The notes under the pieces are model-generated. The model was not told where the DNA came from. It did not search any database and worked only from the letters and a program-made list of their open reading frames with translations. Below are positions 18,273 to 29,035 of a DNA stretch of 41,594 nt, in pieces. Made by a program: the position numbers and the translations under genes. Source of the DNA: Pseudomonadota bacterium (lineage in GTDB: Bacteria; Pseudomonadota; Gammaproteobacteria; Steroidobacterales; Steroidobacteraceae); contig JAEYUC010000104.1 of assembly GCA_023433705.1 (NCBI GenBank), forward strand, positions 1-41,594, in the 5' to 3' direction. Every line of letters starts with the position of its first letter. Within the stretch, counting starts at the first letter, position 1.

Positions 18273-18506
18273 CTAGTTTCCCCAGCGGACGTCGATGCCC
18301 TCGGCCGCGCCGATGGCCTTGCGCAGCATCTGCACGAGATCTAGCGATGCGCCGTTGTCCTCGAGGATGTCCACCGTATCGAGATTGACGAAGTAGTCGA
18401 CGTCCTTGGAGTCCTCCTCCTCGAGCACGTCGACCAGGCACTGCACGTCTTCCTCGCTGATGGCGCCCAGGAGCGCGCCCGAGTTCTTGTCATACAGATT
18501 CGGCAT
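18273..18506 (-). CDS. Small acidic conserved protein downstream of eno
   Basis: A 77-residue acidic protein (MPNLYDKNSGALLGAIS, then EEDVQCLVDVLEEEDSKDVDY and VQMLRKAIGAAEGIDV). It resembles short conserved hypothetical proteins of Xanthomonadales that are sometimes labelled galactosyldiacylglycerol synthase without evidence of that activity. No signal peptide or membrane segment is present. It starts 27 bp after eno, with an AGGGGAGG-type ribosome site, so it probably shares the kdsA-eno transcript. Function unknown. Confidence 0.75.
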   Translation of the reverse strand: MPNLYDKNSGALLGAISEEDVQCLVDVLEEEDSKDVDYFVNLDTVDILEDNGASLDLVQMLRKAIGAAEGIDVRWGN

Positions 18507-18533
18507 GTTCCCTCCCCTTCGAATGAACGCCGT

Positions 18534-19813
<1,280 letters not shown>

Positions 19814-19817
<4 letters not shown>

Positions 19818-20647
19818 AGAAGCGATTCCTCGAAGGGTTGTTGTTTGACTGCATCGTCGAGCGCCTTGAGCGTCGACAGTAGTTTTTCCATGCGTGGCAA
19901 CGGCCAGGCATTGGGACCATCGGACAGCGCCTTGGCCGGATCCGGATGGGTTTCCATGAACAGGCCCGAGATGCCCGCGGCAACCGCCGCGCGCGCCAGC
20001 ACCGGGATGTGTTCGCGTTGTCCGCCGGATGCGTCGCCCTTGCCGCCCGGTAGTTGGACCGAGTGCGTGGCGTCGAACACCACGGGCGCCTTGGTGGCGC
20101 GCATGATCGCGAGCGAGCGCATGTCGGAGACGAGATTGTTGTAGCCGAACGAGAAGCCGCGTTCGCACACCATGATCTGTTCGTTGCCGGTCGAACGCGC
20201 CTTGTCGACGACGTTCTGCATTTCCCAGGGCGAGAGGAACTGGCCTTTCTTGATGTTGACCGGTTTGCCCTGCGAGCAGACGTTGATGATGAAGTTGGTC
20301 TGGCGCGCGAGGAACGCGGGCGTCTGCATGACGTCGACGACGCTCGCGACTTCGGCGAACGGCGTGTCTTCGTGGACGTCGGTGAGCACTGGCACGCCGA
20401 TCTTCTCGCGCACGCCCTGCAGCACCTTGAGGCCCGCATCGAGCCCGGGACCGCGGAAGCTCTTCGCGGATGAACGGTTCGCCTTGTCGTACGACGCCTT
20501 GAAGATGAACGGCACCTTGAGGCGCGTCGTGATCTCCTTGAGCGTCCCGGCGATTTCCTGCGTGAGAGTTTCGCCCTCGATCACGCAGGGACCGGCGATC
20601 AGGAACATGGGCCGGTCGATTCCGACCTGGAAATGGGCGAGCTGCAC
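19814..20647 (-). CDS. kdsA: 3-deoxy-D-manno-octulosonate 8-phosphate synthase
   Basis: Condenses PEP with arabinose 5-phosphate to make KDO-8-P for lipopolysaccharide, so the cell has a Gram-negative outer membrane. 277 residues. Clear motifs are IAGPCVIEGE (about residue 17), IFKASYDKANRSS, VLTDVHEDTPFAEV and DATHSVQLPGG. The Cys in GPC matches the metal-ligand position of metal-dependent (Aquifex-type) KdsA; E. coli KdsA has Asn there. A metal-dependent enzyme is therefore inferred. The gene overlaps eno by 4 nt. The 114 bp upstream contain a GC hairpin but no obvious promoter. Confidence 0.97.
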
Positions 20648-20694
20648 GGGGTGGTTGATCTCGAAAAGAGGTGCGAAGGATACACGGCGCGCCG

Positions 20695-20710
20695 GGGGCC
20701 GCGCAGCCCC
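20695..20710 (-). terminator. GC-rich hairpin between the SLOG gene and kdsA
   Basis: GGGGC (20695-20699) and GCCCC (20706-20710) form a short stem with a 6-nt loop. It lies about 50 bp past the upstream gene's stop. No T-run follows, so termination is only suggested. Confidence 0.3.
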
Positions 20711-20761
20711 GCTCGCCCCACGGAATGTCTCGCGCGAGCCAAAGGCTGGCCGACGGTCAGG

Positions 20762-21268
20762 TCATGCGAGGCCGAGTTCACGCAGCTGCGTTTCGAGTTG
20801 CGCGACAGTGCTCCAGGGCAGGATGACGGAATTGCGCCGCTCGTCGGGCGGATTCGAAGGCAGGCCGTCGGACCAGCCGCCGCAGCCCGTGAGCGGCAGC
20901 AACGGACGCTTGTGCAGCCAGGCGAGCGAGACCTCCGAGATGGTGCCGGCGCGGCCGCCGATCACGATGCAGGCGTCGCCCGCGAGCGCCATGAGGAGGT
21001 TGCGGGCGTCGCCCATCCCGCAGGGAATCACCACCGTGGCCGGCCAATCCGGCGGCGGCATTTCGCCCGGCGGGATGATGCTGACAACCAGACCGCCAGC
21101 GGCGAGCGCGCGCTCCGCGGCGACCCGCGTGGCAGGACTGCCGCATCCGCTGACCACGGTGATGCCGAGTCTCGCGAGCAGCGCGCCGGCCTCGCCGGCG
21201 AGTTCGAACGCGGCGGAACCGGGCTCGGCGCTGCCGAGCACACAGACCTGCGGACGGCGGATTGTCAT
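20762..21268 (-). CDS. TIGR00725-type SLOG protein (LOG/lysine-decarboxylase-like)
   Basis: A 168-residue Rossmann-like protein of the SLOG superfamily, which includes the cytokinin-activating LOG enzymes. QVCVLGSAEPGSAAFELA and TVVSGCGSPATRVAAERAL form the first half. GDACIVIGGRAGTISEVSLAW is the GGxGTxxE nucleotide-binding/catalytic motif with its Glu (about residue 110). The second half is shorter than in true LOG proteins and matches the TIGR00725 subgroup. Biochemical role unknown; nucleotide or nucleotide-sugar binding is likely. It stands alone between the GNAT gene and kdsA. Confidence 0.8.
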   Translation of the reverse strand: MTIRRPQVCVLGSAEPGSAAFELAGEAGALLARLGITVVSGCGSPATRVAAERALAAGGLVVSIIPPGEMPPPDWPATVVIPCGMGDARNLLMALAGDACIVIGGRAGTISEVSLAWLHKRPLLPLTGCGGWSDGLPSNPPDERRNSVILPWSTVAQLETQLRELGLA

Positions 21269-21343
21269 GCTAACTACTCCTCGGCATATCAGGCTTGACG
21301 GAACGTAATGCCTTCGGGTCGCTGGCGCTTGGCAAGTCGACGG

Positions 21344-21871
21344 TCATGGAACCTTCGTGTAGAGGAAACTATCGCGCGGCTCGGGCGGGAAGTTCGGAAG
21401 CACGAGATGACGCTCGACCCTGGCTTCTCGCATGAACCCTGCCTTCTCCAATGCTCGCTGCGAAGGAAAATTTTCGACGTCGCAGAACGCCTGCACGCGC
21501 CGAAACCCGAGCGCGTGAGCCTGCGCGGCGAGCGCGGCGATCGCTTCGGGCATGTAGCCCCTGCCCCAGCGCGAACGCGCCAATACGTATCCGAGATCGA
21601 CGGTGGACTCCTTGGGCCGCGCATCGATCATGCCGATGACCGGGCCCGCGGGTGCTTCCGTGATCGCGTAGACCAGCGGACCGCCGGCTTCCCAGCCTGC
21701 GATGCACGACACGAGGAATTCGCGCACGGTGCTTTCGGATGTATGAGGCCGCCACAGCAGGAATCGCGTGACCAGCGGGTCCTGCGCATACGAGGTGAAG
21801 ACGTCGTGCGCGTCCGTTTCAAATGGGCGGCGCAGGACGAGTCGTTTCGTCTCGATGCGTTCCGGAAACAC
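21344..21871 (-). CDS. RimJ/RimL-type GNAT acetyltransferase
   Basis: A 175-residue acetyltransferase. It starts VFPERIETKRLVLRRPFETD, the common RimJ/RimL opening, with GTG at 21871 chosen because that motif begins there. ATG starts further upstream would add non-family sequence. Later motifs are VDLGYVLARSRWGRGYMPEA, the acetyl-CoA loop near residue 100, and FCDVENFPSQRALEKAGFMREA near residue 135, both diagnostic of the GNAT_3 subgroup. Members acetylate protein N-termini or small molecules; the substrate is unknown. It lies 74 bp after hrpA in the same direction. Confidence 0.85.
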   Translation of the reverse strand: MFPERIETKRLVLRRPFETDAHDVFTSYAQDPLVTRFLLWRPHTSESTVREFLVSCIAGWEAGGPLVYAITEAPAGPVIGMIDARPKESTVDLGYVLARSRWGRGYMPEAIAALAAQAHALGFRRVQAFCDVENFPSQRALEKAGFMREARVERHLVLPNFPPEPRDSFLYTKVP

Positions 21872-21945
21872 GATCAGTTGCTGGAAGTACGGGTGACCAC
21901 GATCCCCGTGACTAGTTTGCCCATTTCTTGAGCATACGCCGTCCG

Positions 21946-24900
21946 TCAGGCGATGGGCACGCGCTCGCGCTCCGTCCAGGCATCTTCGAGCCGACGCGCG
22001 GACACCGGCACCCGGGTCTTGAGCTGCTGGGCAAACAACGACACCCGCAACTCCTCCAGCAGCCAGCGGAATTCGTCCTCTCCGGGCGGCTTGAGACCGC
22101 GCTCCTTCTTCACGCGTTCGCGGTAGCGAGCCTCGAGCGGCGCGATCTCGGCGGCGAGTTGAGCATCGCGCCGGGGATCGCGGGGCGCCTTCTCGAGCCG
22201 CTGTTCGATGGCCTGCAGGTAGCGAGCGAACTCCTTCAGCCGCTCCCACGGAGTAGTGAGGAGAAATCCGGCCGGCACGAGCCACGCAAGCTGCACGCGG
22301 ATGTCGGCCGCCGCGGACGCGGGCGCTTTCGCCAGGGCCGACTGGATCCGGCCAATGCGCTCGAGCGCGGATTGCACCGCCCGCGAAATCTCCTGCGCCG
22401 GCAATCCCATCCCGCCGCGCTGCGTGGCGATGCGGGCATCGAACGCGGCGCTGTCGCGCAATGGCGGGCGACCCTCGAGAAACACCGTCATGACGACACG
22501 GTCGAGCAGGTCTTCACGCAGGTCGCGTCCCGCGACGAGGTCTGGATGAATCAACGGATGCGCGGGTAGCGCTCGATAAACCATCTCGCCCTGCACGTTC
22601 ACGGCCAGGTCGCGACGCATCGGCTTGAGATCGCGCGCCATCACGAGGCGGATCAGCCGCGCGGTACCGCGTTCGTGGCTCATGCGGGCTTCGGGCGGGG
22701 TCGCGAACGCACGCAATCCGACCGTCGCGCCCTCGTCGACGAGCGCCGGATAACCTATCTGCTGCCGCTCGCCCTGCCCGACTTCCCGGGTTTCCGGGAT
22801 GGCGCCGAAGACCCAGCTCTTCGCGCCCGCCGTGAGCTGCGACTGCTTCGCGTAATCCTTTTGCGAAGCGCCCGCGTGCCGCTCGCGCAGCGCCGCGAGA
22901 TCGCGCGACCTCGCGATCACCTTGTCCGCGTCGTCGAGCAGCAGGAAGTTCATGCGCAGGTGCGGCGGCAGCAGTTCGGCGCGGAACGCATCGCGCGGCA
23001 CCGGCACGCCATGCGTGCGCAGCAACGCGTCGGCGAGCTGTGCGTGCAACGAGCCGCGGTCGCGCTCGAGCAGCGGCAATGCGCGGGCCGCGGCGTCCGG
23101 CACGGGAACGAAATGCACACGCAACTGCTTGGGCAGCGCGCGGATCAGGGCCTCGACCTTTTCCTCCAGCAATCCCGGAACCAGCCACTCGAACGGCTCC
23201 TCGGAAAGCTGGTTGAGAACGTGCAGCGGAATCAGCGCCGAGACGCCGTCATCCTCGTGGCCCGGCTCGAAGCGGTAACGCAGCTGCACGACCAGCGGGC
23301 CCGCGGACAGATGGTCCGGGAACCGTTCGGCGTCGAGCTCCGCCTCGCCGGGCGACACGTCGCGCTCGCTGAGCCAGAGTAGTTTGGACTCCTTCGCCTC
23401 CGCCTCGCGTCGCCATTTCTCGAACGCGGCGCCCGTCGAGATGCCTTCCGGGACCCGCGCGTCGAAGAATGCGTACAACTGGTTCTCGTCGCCCAGCAGG
23501 TCGACGCGCCGGCCCTTCTGCTGCAGGTACTCCAGTTCCTCGAGCAGCTTCAGGTTGTGCGCGAAGAACGGCGCGCGGCTGTCGTACTCCATGAGCACCA
23601 GCGCGTGCCGGATGAACATCTCGCGCGCGGCCTTGGTATCGACGCGTTCGTAGGGAATGCTGCGGCCGGTGGACAACGTGAGGCCAAACAACGTCACGCG
23701 CTCGTAGATGGCCGCGCACGCCGCGCGGCGCTCCCAGTGCGGCTCGTAGTGCTGGCGCTTCACGAGGTGCGCGCCCACCTGCTCGACCCACGCGGGATCG
23801 ATGCGCGCGACGGTACGCGCGTAGACCTTGGTGGTCTGCACCTGTTCGGCGCTCACGATCCACGGCGGCCGCGCTTTGAACTGGCCCGAACCCGGATGGA
23901 TGAACAGCTTCGTTCCATTCGCGCCGAGGTATTCGCCCTGCTCCTTGCGCTGCGCCACCTGCGACAGCAAGCCCGCGAGCAGCGCGCGGTGGATAGATGC
24001 GTATTCCCCGGCCCGCGAGTCGAGCTTGAGCGCGAGTTCGCCCTTGACGACTTCCATCACCTGGCCGTGCACGTCGTGCCACTCGGTCAGGCGCAGATAG
24101 GACAGGAAATTCTCCTTGCACCAGGCGCGCAGCTTGGCGCGCGAGAGCTGCGCGCGCTGCTCGTTCCACGCCTTCCACAACTTGAGCAGCGAGAGAAAAT
24201 CCGATTGCTCGTCGCGGAACGGCGCGTGTTTCTGGTCGGCCTGCGTCTGTTTGTCCGCGGGCCGGTCGCGCGGATCCGGCACCGACAACGCGGAGGCGAT
24301 GATCGCGACTTCCTCGAGGCAGTGCTCGGCGGCGCCCGCGAGCAGCATGCGGCCGAGTCGCGGGTCGAGCGGTAGTTTGGAGAGCTGGCGCCCCGTGTCC
24401 GTCAGTTTGTCGTCGTCGGACAGCGCCCCGATCTCGCGCAGCGTGCGCAAGCCGTCGCGCACGTAACGCCCGTCGGGCGGCTCGACGAATGGGAAGGCCT
24501 CGATGTCGCCGAGCTTGAGCGCGTGCATCTGCAGGATCACCGCCGCGAGATTCGTGCGCTGGATCTCGGGCTCGGTGAATTCCGGCCGCGCGAGGAAATC
24601 CTCCTCGGAGTACAGCCGGATCGCGATGCCCGGCCCGACGCGGCCGCAGCGGCCGGAACGCTGGTTGGCCGACGCACGCGAGATCTTTTCGATCGGCAGA
24701 CGCTGCAACCGGCTGCGGTGGCTGTAGCGGCTGATGCGCGCGACGCCGGTGTCGATGACGGCACGGATACCCGGCACGGTCAGCGAGGTTTCCGCGACGT
24801 TCGTCGCGAGCACCACTCGGCGGCGGCCGGATAACCTGAACACGCGCTGCTGCTCGTCCTGCGAGAGTCGCGAGTACAGTGGCAGCACTTCGCAACTCTG

Positions 24901-25836
24901 CGGGTGATGCTTGCGCAGCGATTCGGCGGTTTCGCGGATCTCGCGCTCGCCGCTCAGGAAAACGAGGATGTCGCCGGCCTGCTCACGCCAGAGCTCGTCG
25001 ACCGCCGACAGGATCGCGGCCTGCTCGTCGACTGCGGTCTCGTCATCTTCATCGAGCTCCACCGGCCGATAACGGATCTCGACCGGATAACTGCGTCCCG
25101 ACACGTTGATGATCGGCGCGTCACCGAAGTGCTTCGAGAAACGTTCGGGATCGATGGTCGCCGAGGTGATGACGAGCTTGAGATCCGGCCGGCGCGGCAG
25201 CAGCCATTTGAGATAACCGAGCAGGAAGTCGATGTTCAGCGATCGTTCGTGCGCCTCATCGACGATGATCGTGTCGTAGGCCTCGAGGAAGCGGTCGCCC
25301 TGTGTTTCGGCGAGCAGGATGCCGTCGGTCATGAGCTTGATGAGCCCTTCGGGCCGGCTGCGATCCTGGAAGCGGAGCTTGTAACCGACGAGTTCCCCCA
25401 GCGGCGTGACCAGCTCCTCCGCGATGCGCGATGCGACCGCGCGCGCCGCGATGCGGCGAGGCTGCGTGTGCCCGATCGCGCCAACGACTCCGCGTCCCGC
25501 TTCGAGGCAAATCTTCGGAAGCTGCGTCGTCTTGCCCGACCCGGTCTCACCGCAGACGATGACGACGGGATGCTGCTCGATCGCCCGGCGGATCTCCTCG
25601 CGATTCGCCGATACCGGCAGCTCTTCCGGATAGGCGATCTTCGGCACGCTGGCCGCGCGCGCGGCACGGGCGGCCATCGACGCGGCTATCTTCTGTGCCA
25701 GTGCCGCCTCGCCCGCGGCGACGTCGTTGCCGCGCAGGCGCTCGGCGCGCAGACGATCGCGTTCGCGCCGCAGGCGGAACTGGTCGCGACGCAGGCACAG
25801 GTCGATCGACTTGGAATCGGCGTCGGCGGAAGTCAT
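21946..25836 (-). CDS. hrpA: ATP-dependent RNA helicase HrpA
   Basis: A DEAH-box RNA helicase, linked in E. coli to mRNA processing and resolving stalled ribosomes. The 1,296-residue length is typical. Walker A CGETGSGKTTQLPK (about residue 95), motif Ia HTQPRRIAARAVA, DEAH (IIVDEAHERSLNIDF), SAT (VITSATIDPERF) and motif VI QRSGRCGRVGPG are all visible. HA2 and OB-type regions follow. The long C-terminal half (GYPALVDEG, EFRWLLEELRVSLFAQQL) is the DUF3418 region specific to HrpA. It is the largest gene in the window. The ATG start is standard; the 87 bp upstream hold nothing recognised. Confidence 0.97.
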   Translation of the reverse strand: MTSADADSKSIDLCLRRDQFRLRRERDRLRAERLRGNDVAAGEAALAQKIAASMAARAARAASVPKIAYPEELPVSANREEIRRAIEQHPVVIVCGETGSGKTTQLPKICLEAGRGVVGAIGHTQPRRIAARAVASRIAEELVTPLGELVGYKLRFQDRSRPEGLIKLMTDGILLAETQGDRFLEAYDTIIVDEAHERSLNIDFLLGYLKWLLPRRPDLKLVITSATIDPERFSKHFGDAPIINVSGRSYPVEIRYRPVELDEDDETAVDEQAAILSAVDELWREQAGDILVFLSGEREIRETAESLRKHHPQSCEVLPLYSRLSQDEQQRVFRLSGRRRVVLATNVAETSLTVPGIRAVIDTGVARISRYSHRSRLQRLPIEKISRASANQRSGRCGRVGPGIAIRLYSEEDFLARPEFTEPEIQRTNLAAVILQMHALKLGDIEAFPFVEPPDGRYVRDGLRTLREIGALSDDDKLTDTGRQLSKLPLDPRLGRMLLAGAAEHCLEEVAIIASALSVPDPRDRPADKQTQADQKHAPFRDEQSDFLSLLKLWKAWNEQRAQLSRAKLRAWCKENFLSYLRLTEWHDVHGQVMEVVKGELALKLDSRAGEYASIHRALLAGLLSQVAQRKEQGEYLGANGTKLFIHPGSGQFKARPPWIVSAEQVQTTKVYARTVARIDPAWVEQVGAHLVKRQHYEPHWERRAACAAIYERVTLFGLTLSTGRSIPYERVDTKAAREMFIRHALVLMEYDSRAPFFAHNLKLLEELEYLQQKGRRVDLLGDENQLYAFFDARVPEGISTGAAFEKWRREAEAKESKLLWLSERDVSPGEAELDAERFPDHLSAGPLVVQLRYRFEPGHEDDGVSALIPLHVLNQLSEEPFEWLVPGLLEEKVEALIRALPKQLRVHFVPVPDAAARALPLLERDRGSLHAQLADALLRTHGVPVPRDAFRAELLPPHLRMNFLLLDDADKVIARSRDLAALRERHAGASQKDYAKQSQLTAGAKSWVFGAIPETREVGQGERQQIGYPALVDEGATVGLRAFATPPEARMSHERGTARLIRLVMARDLKPMRRDLAVNVQGEMVYRALPAHPLIHPDLVAGRDLREDLLDRVVMTVFLEGRPPLRDSAAFDARIATQRGGMGLPAQEISRAVQSALERIGRIQSALAKAPASAAADIRVQLAWLVPAGFLLTTPWERLKEFARYLQAIEQRLEKAPRDPRRDAQLAAEIAPLEARYRERVKKERGLKPPGEDEFRWLLEELRVSLFAQQLKTRVPVSARRLEDAWTERERVPIA

Positions 25837-25923
25837 GGGCGCGGGTGAATGTCCAGCGCCGTGGATCGCGGTGGGCTGGGAGGTGCGGATTCTACCGGAT
25901 TGGCAGGGCGCACCTGCGACGGC

Positions 25924-26400
25924 TCATCCGCCGGACGCTCCGCACGGCGCGCACACGTTGTTCGCATGCCGGAATGTCAGCTTCCACTTTCCGTCGCGCA
26001 GCATCCACGCATTGGTGTAGCGCCGCCGCAGTTCCTTGCCTTCGTTCGGCGCGCCCTTGGCGGGCACGACGGTCTCGTCGCCCATGACGACCACCATGTT
26101 GTCGAAGAAGAGGAATTTTTCCGGGCGGCGCTCGAACACGGTATAGCGGATCACGCCATCACGGATCAGCTGCAGCAACTCCTTCTTCTCCTTGACGATG
26201 CGGTTCGTCGGATGATTCACGGTCACGTCGTCATCCATGAGCTCATCGAGCGCCGCGGCGTCTCCTTTGAAGATCGCCTCGGCATGCCGCAGGTCGAGCG
26301 CGCGGATCCGGGCTTCCAGCGCGGCGTTCGTATCCGCCTGTGAAAACGCCGTCGAGATCATGAGCGCGCAAATCGCCGAGGCGAAGAACATCCTGCTCAT
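25924..26400 (-). CDS. Exported SnoaL/DUF4440-like protein
   Basis: A 158-residue NTF2-fold protein with a signal peptide (SRMFFASAICALMISTAFSQA). The mature part begins ALEARIRALDLRHAEAIFKGD and continues AALDELMDDDVTVNHPTNRI, the usual DUF4440 helix and first strand. ELRRRYTNAWMLRDGKWKLTFRHAN is the conserved C-terminal strand pair. Members are small-molecule-binding or ketosteroid-isomerase-like proteins of unknown activity. It is unrelated by position to the NTF2-like remnant near tspO, which is shorter and differently spaced. The 87 bp to hrpA hold nothing recognised. Confidence 0.82.
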   Translation of the reverse strand: MSRMFFASAICALMISTAFSQADTNAALEARIRALDLRHAEAIFKGDAAALDELMDDDVTVNHPTNRIVKEKKELLQLIRDGVIRYTVFERRPEKFLFFDNMVVVMGDETVVPAKGAPNEGKELRRRYTNAWMLRDGKWKLTFRHANNVCAPCGASGG

Positions 26401-26482
26401 CGTGAACTCCGGGGTTCCAGAGAAGTTGCGGCGAGTTTACGGCGGCGCCACGCGCAGCGGCCAGCCCTCTTCGTGCATGGCA

Positions 26483-26962
26483 TCAACATCCCGTGATCTG
26501 CACGGCGGGGTTGGACAGCTTGAGTTCGTAAAGCACCGCATGAAGCCCGGTGAACTGCCCTGGAAACCGGATCTTCCCGCCGCGATGCGCGAGTTCGTAA
26601 CCGGATACGTTCGCCTGGATGTGCAGCGATCGCGGCTTGATCGACAACACGTCGGCGGCACGTACGCGGCAAACACTGCGTATCGACTTGAACTCGAGCT
26701 GCTGATCGTGCGTGACGGTCAGGCGGTAGGGAATCGAGGTGAGCGTCCAGACGAACAACAGGGCCATCACGGCGAGGAAGCCGAGCAGAATCCAGGGAAA
26801 GTCGCGCGGCAGTGGCTTCGCGCCCGGCAGATCGATATTGGCGAACACGACGTAAGCGATGACCGGGAAGAGCAGGAAAAGGACGATCGGGGCAAAGGCA
26901 ACGAACTTCTGGGAGGCCGTCAGCAGCAGGTCGCAGCGGCGGGGAGTCATTCGGGCGGTCAT
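26483..26962 (-). CDS. Membrane protein with a PH-like C-terminal domain
   Basis: A 159-residue inner-membrane protein of unknown function. ATG at 26962 (MTARMTPRRCDLL) is taken as the start because the upstream frame has no family-like sequence. Two membrane helices are visible: FAPIVLFLLFPVIAYVVF and WILLGFLAVMALLFVW. After them comes a beta-rich region (YRLTVTHDQQLEFKSI, CRVRAADVLSIKPRS, GGKIRFPGQFTGLHAV), which resembles bacterial PH-like domains of two-helix membrane proteins. It is divergent from the DEAD-box helicase, with 113 bp between starts. Confidence 0.65.
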   Translation of the reverse strand: MTARMTPRRCDLLLTASQKFVAFAPIVLFLLFPVIAYVVFANIDLPGAKPLPRDFPWILLGFLAVMALLFVWTLTSIPYRLTVTHDQQLEFKSIRSVCRVRAADVLSIKPRSLHIQANVSGYELAHRGGKIRFPGQFTGLHAVLYELKLSNPAVQITGC

Positions 26963-27075
26963 AAGTGGTCTCTTGCGGCTTTTACCGACGTTTCCTCGGG
27001 AAGAATACCGAAATAACGTGCAATTGCGGCCGCGCACCCTACACTCTCGCCCCCGCCCCGCCGCCGAGTTTTCCG

Positions 27076-28896
27076 ATGACTTCTAACACCTCCGCCGTAC
27101 CGTTCAGCGACCTCGGCCTTTCCGAGACCGTGTTGCGTGCGGTGAAAGCCATCGGCTACGAGGCTGCCTCTCCGATCCAGGCCGCCACCATCCCGGCCAT
27201 GCTCGAGGGCCGCGACATCCTCGGCCAGGCGCAGACCGGCACGGGCAAGACTGCCGCCTTCGCGCTGCCGATCCTCTCGCGCATCGACACGAAGAAACAC
27301 GCGCCGCAGGCGCTGGTGCTCGTCCCGACGCGCGAGCTCGCGATCCAGGTCTCAGAGGCATTCCAGAAATACGCCGCCGGACAACATGGCTTCCACGTGC
27401 TGCCTATCTACGGCGGCCAGAGTTACGTGCCACAGTTGAACGCGCTCAAGCGCGGACCGCAGGTGGTCGTCGGCACCCCCGGGCGCATCATCGATCACCT
27501 CGACCGCCGCACGCTCAAGCTCGATGGCATCCGCTGCGTCGTGCTCGACGAGGCGGACGAGATGCTCGCGATGGGCTTCGCCGACGCGATGGATGCGATC
27601 CTGTCGCAGACGCCCGAAGACAAACAGGTCGCGCTGTTCTCGGCGACGATGGCGCCCAACATCCGACGCATTGCGCAGACGCACCTCGAGAATCCGCACG
27701 AGGTGGTGATCAAGGGCAAATCCGCCACGGCCGCCAACATCAAGCAGAGCTACTGGATGGTGAGCGGGCTGCACAAGCTCGATGCACTGACGCGCATCTG
27801 CGAAGTGGCGGACTTCGACGCGATGCTGGTGTTCGTCCGCACCAAGCAGTCCACGCTGGATCTCGCCGAGCGGCTCCAGGCGCGCGGCTTCGCGGCCGTC
27901 GCGTTGAACGGCGACATCCAGCAGTCGATGCGCGAGAAGATCATCGACCAGCTCAAGAACGGGAAGATAGACATCCTGGTCGCGACCGACGTCGCGGCGC
28001 GCGGTCTCGACGTCAAACGAATCACGCACGTCGTCAACTTCGACGTGCCCTACGACACGGAGTCGTACGTGCATCGTATCGGCCGCACCGGCCGTGCGGG
28101 CCGCAGCGGCGAGGCGATCCTGTTCATCGCGCCGCGCGAACGGAACCTGCTGCGGCTGATCGAGAAGCACACGCGCCAGACCATCGATCCGCTCAGCCTG
28201 CCGACGGCCGAGGACGTGAACACGAAGCGGCTCGCGAAATTCAAGGCGCGCATCGGCGAGGCGCTTGCGGCGGGTATCGCGGACTTTCATCGCAAGGCGG
28301 TGCAGGAAGTGGCGCTCGAGACCGGCGCCGATCTGCTGAGTGTCGCCGCCGCGGCGGCCTCACTCGTCGAAGGCGGCGGTCCCGTGTCTTCTAAGGCGCC
28401 CGAGCAGGCCTACACGGCGCCGGCGTTCGAGCGGGGCGGCGATGACGCGCCGCGCAAGCCCAAGCGCGAACACGCGACCAATCCGGATTTGCCGCAAGTG
28501 GCCGAAAACGACTTTGCGTTCGAGGACGACGGGAAGCAGATCACCTGGCGGCTCGCTGTCGGCCGGGAGCACGGTGTACTGGCGGGCAACATCGTCGGCG
28601 CGATCGCGAACGAGGCGCGGTTGCATGGGCCGCAGATCAACGGCATCGACATCCGGGCAAACTACTCGACGGTGCGGCTGCCGGCCAACCTGTCGCCCGC
28701 GGTCATCTCGCGGTTGTCGAAGGTCCGCGTGCGCGGACAGGAGCTGAGACTGGAAGCGGCGGACAACCTGCCGCCGCGCGGCAAGCCGAAGTCGTTCAAG
28801 CAGGACCGGCCCTACAAGTCGAACAAGCCGTACAAGTCGAACAAGCCTTACAAGCCGTACGCCAAGGGCGGCAAGCACCGTTCAGTCAAGTCCTGA
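27076..28896 (+). CDS. deaD: DEAD-box RNA helicase, DeaD/CsdA type
   Basis: A 606-residue RNA helicase of the CsdA group, which remodels structured RNA in ribosome assembly and cold adaptation. Q motif (FSDLGLSETVLRAVKAIGYE), Walker A AQTGTGKT, PTRELAIQ, DEAD (VLDEADEMLAMGF), SAT and HRIGRTGRAGRSGE are all intact. A C-terminal DbpA-like RNA-binding domain (about residues 490-575, ITWRLAVGREHGVLAGNIVGA) is followed by a basic tail with tandem PYKSNK units. ATG at 27076 is the first start next to the Q motif. No second gene follows for 139 bp. Confidence 0.94.
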   Translation: MTSNTSAVPFSDLGLSETVLRAVKAIGYEAASPIQAATIPAMLEGRDILGQAQTGTGKTAAFALPILSRIDTKKHAPQALVLVPTRELAIQVSEAFQKYAAGQHGFHVLPIYGGQSYVPQLNALKRGPQVVVGTPGRIIDHLDRRTLKLDGIRCVVLDEADEMLAMGFADAMDAILSQTPEDKQVALFSATMAPNIRRIAQTHLENPHEVVIKGKSATAANIKQSYWMVSGLHKLDALTRICEVADFDAMLVFVRTKQSTLDLAERLQARGFAAVALNGDIQQSMREKIIDQLKNGKIDILVATDVAARGLDVKRITHVVNFDVPYDTESYVHRIGRTGRAGRSGEAILFIAPRERNLLRLIEKHTRQTIDPLSLPTAEDVNTKRLAKFKARIGEALAAGIADFHRKAVQEVALETGADLLSVAAAAASLVEGGGPVSSKAPEQAYTAPAFERGGDDAPRKPKREHATNPDLPQVAENDFAFEDDGKQITWRLAVGREHGVLAGNIVGAIANEARLHGPQINGIDIRANYSTVRLPANLSPAVISRLSKVRVRGQELRLEAADNLPPRGKPKSFKQDRPYKSNKPYKSNKPYKPYAKGGKHRSVKS

Positions 28897-28930
28897 AGCG
28901 TTCTGGGCTCCGTTTGTGCGTAGCACCCAA

Positions 28931-28960
28931 GCTGTCGTCGGATCCCGACAGATCGACAGC
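28931..28960 (+). promoter_or_regulatory. Overlapping alternative hairpins upstream of the bactofilin gene
   Basis: GCTGTCG (28931-28937) can pair with CGACAG (28946-28951) or with CGACAGC (28954-28960). The two hairpins are mutually exclusive. No T-run follows. It may be a weak terminator of the helicase gene or a leader structure. Confidence 0.3.
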
Positions 28961-29035
28961 ACCTTCCGCGCTGTGTACTTACGTTCGGCGATCTCGTCCG
29001 AGGTCGCACAGCTTGCTATAGACAGGAGAGTTGGA

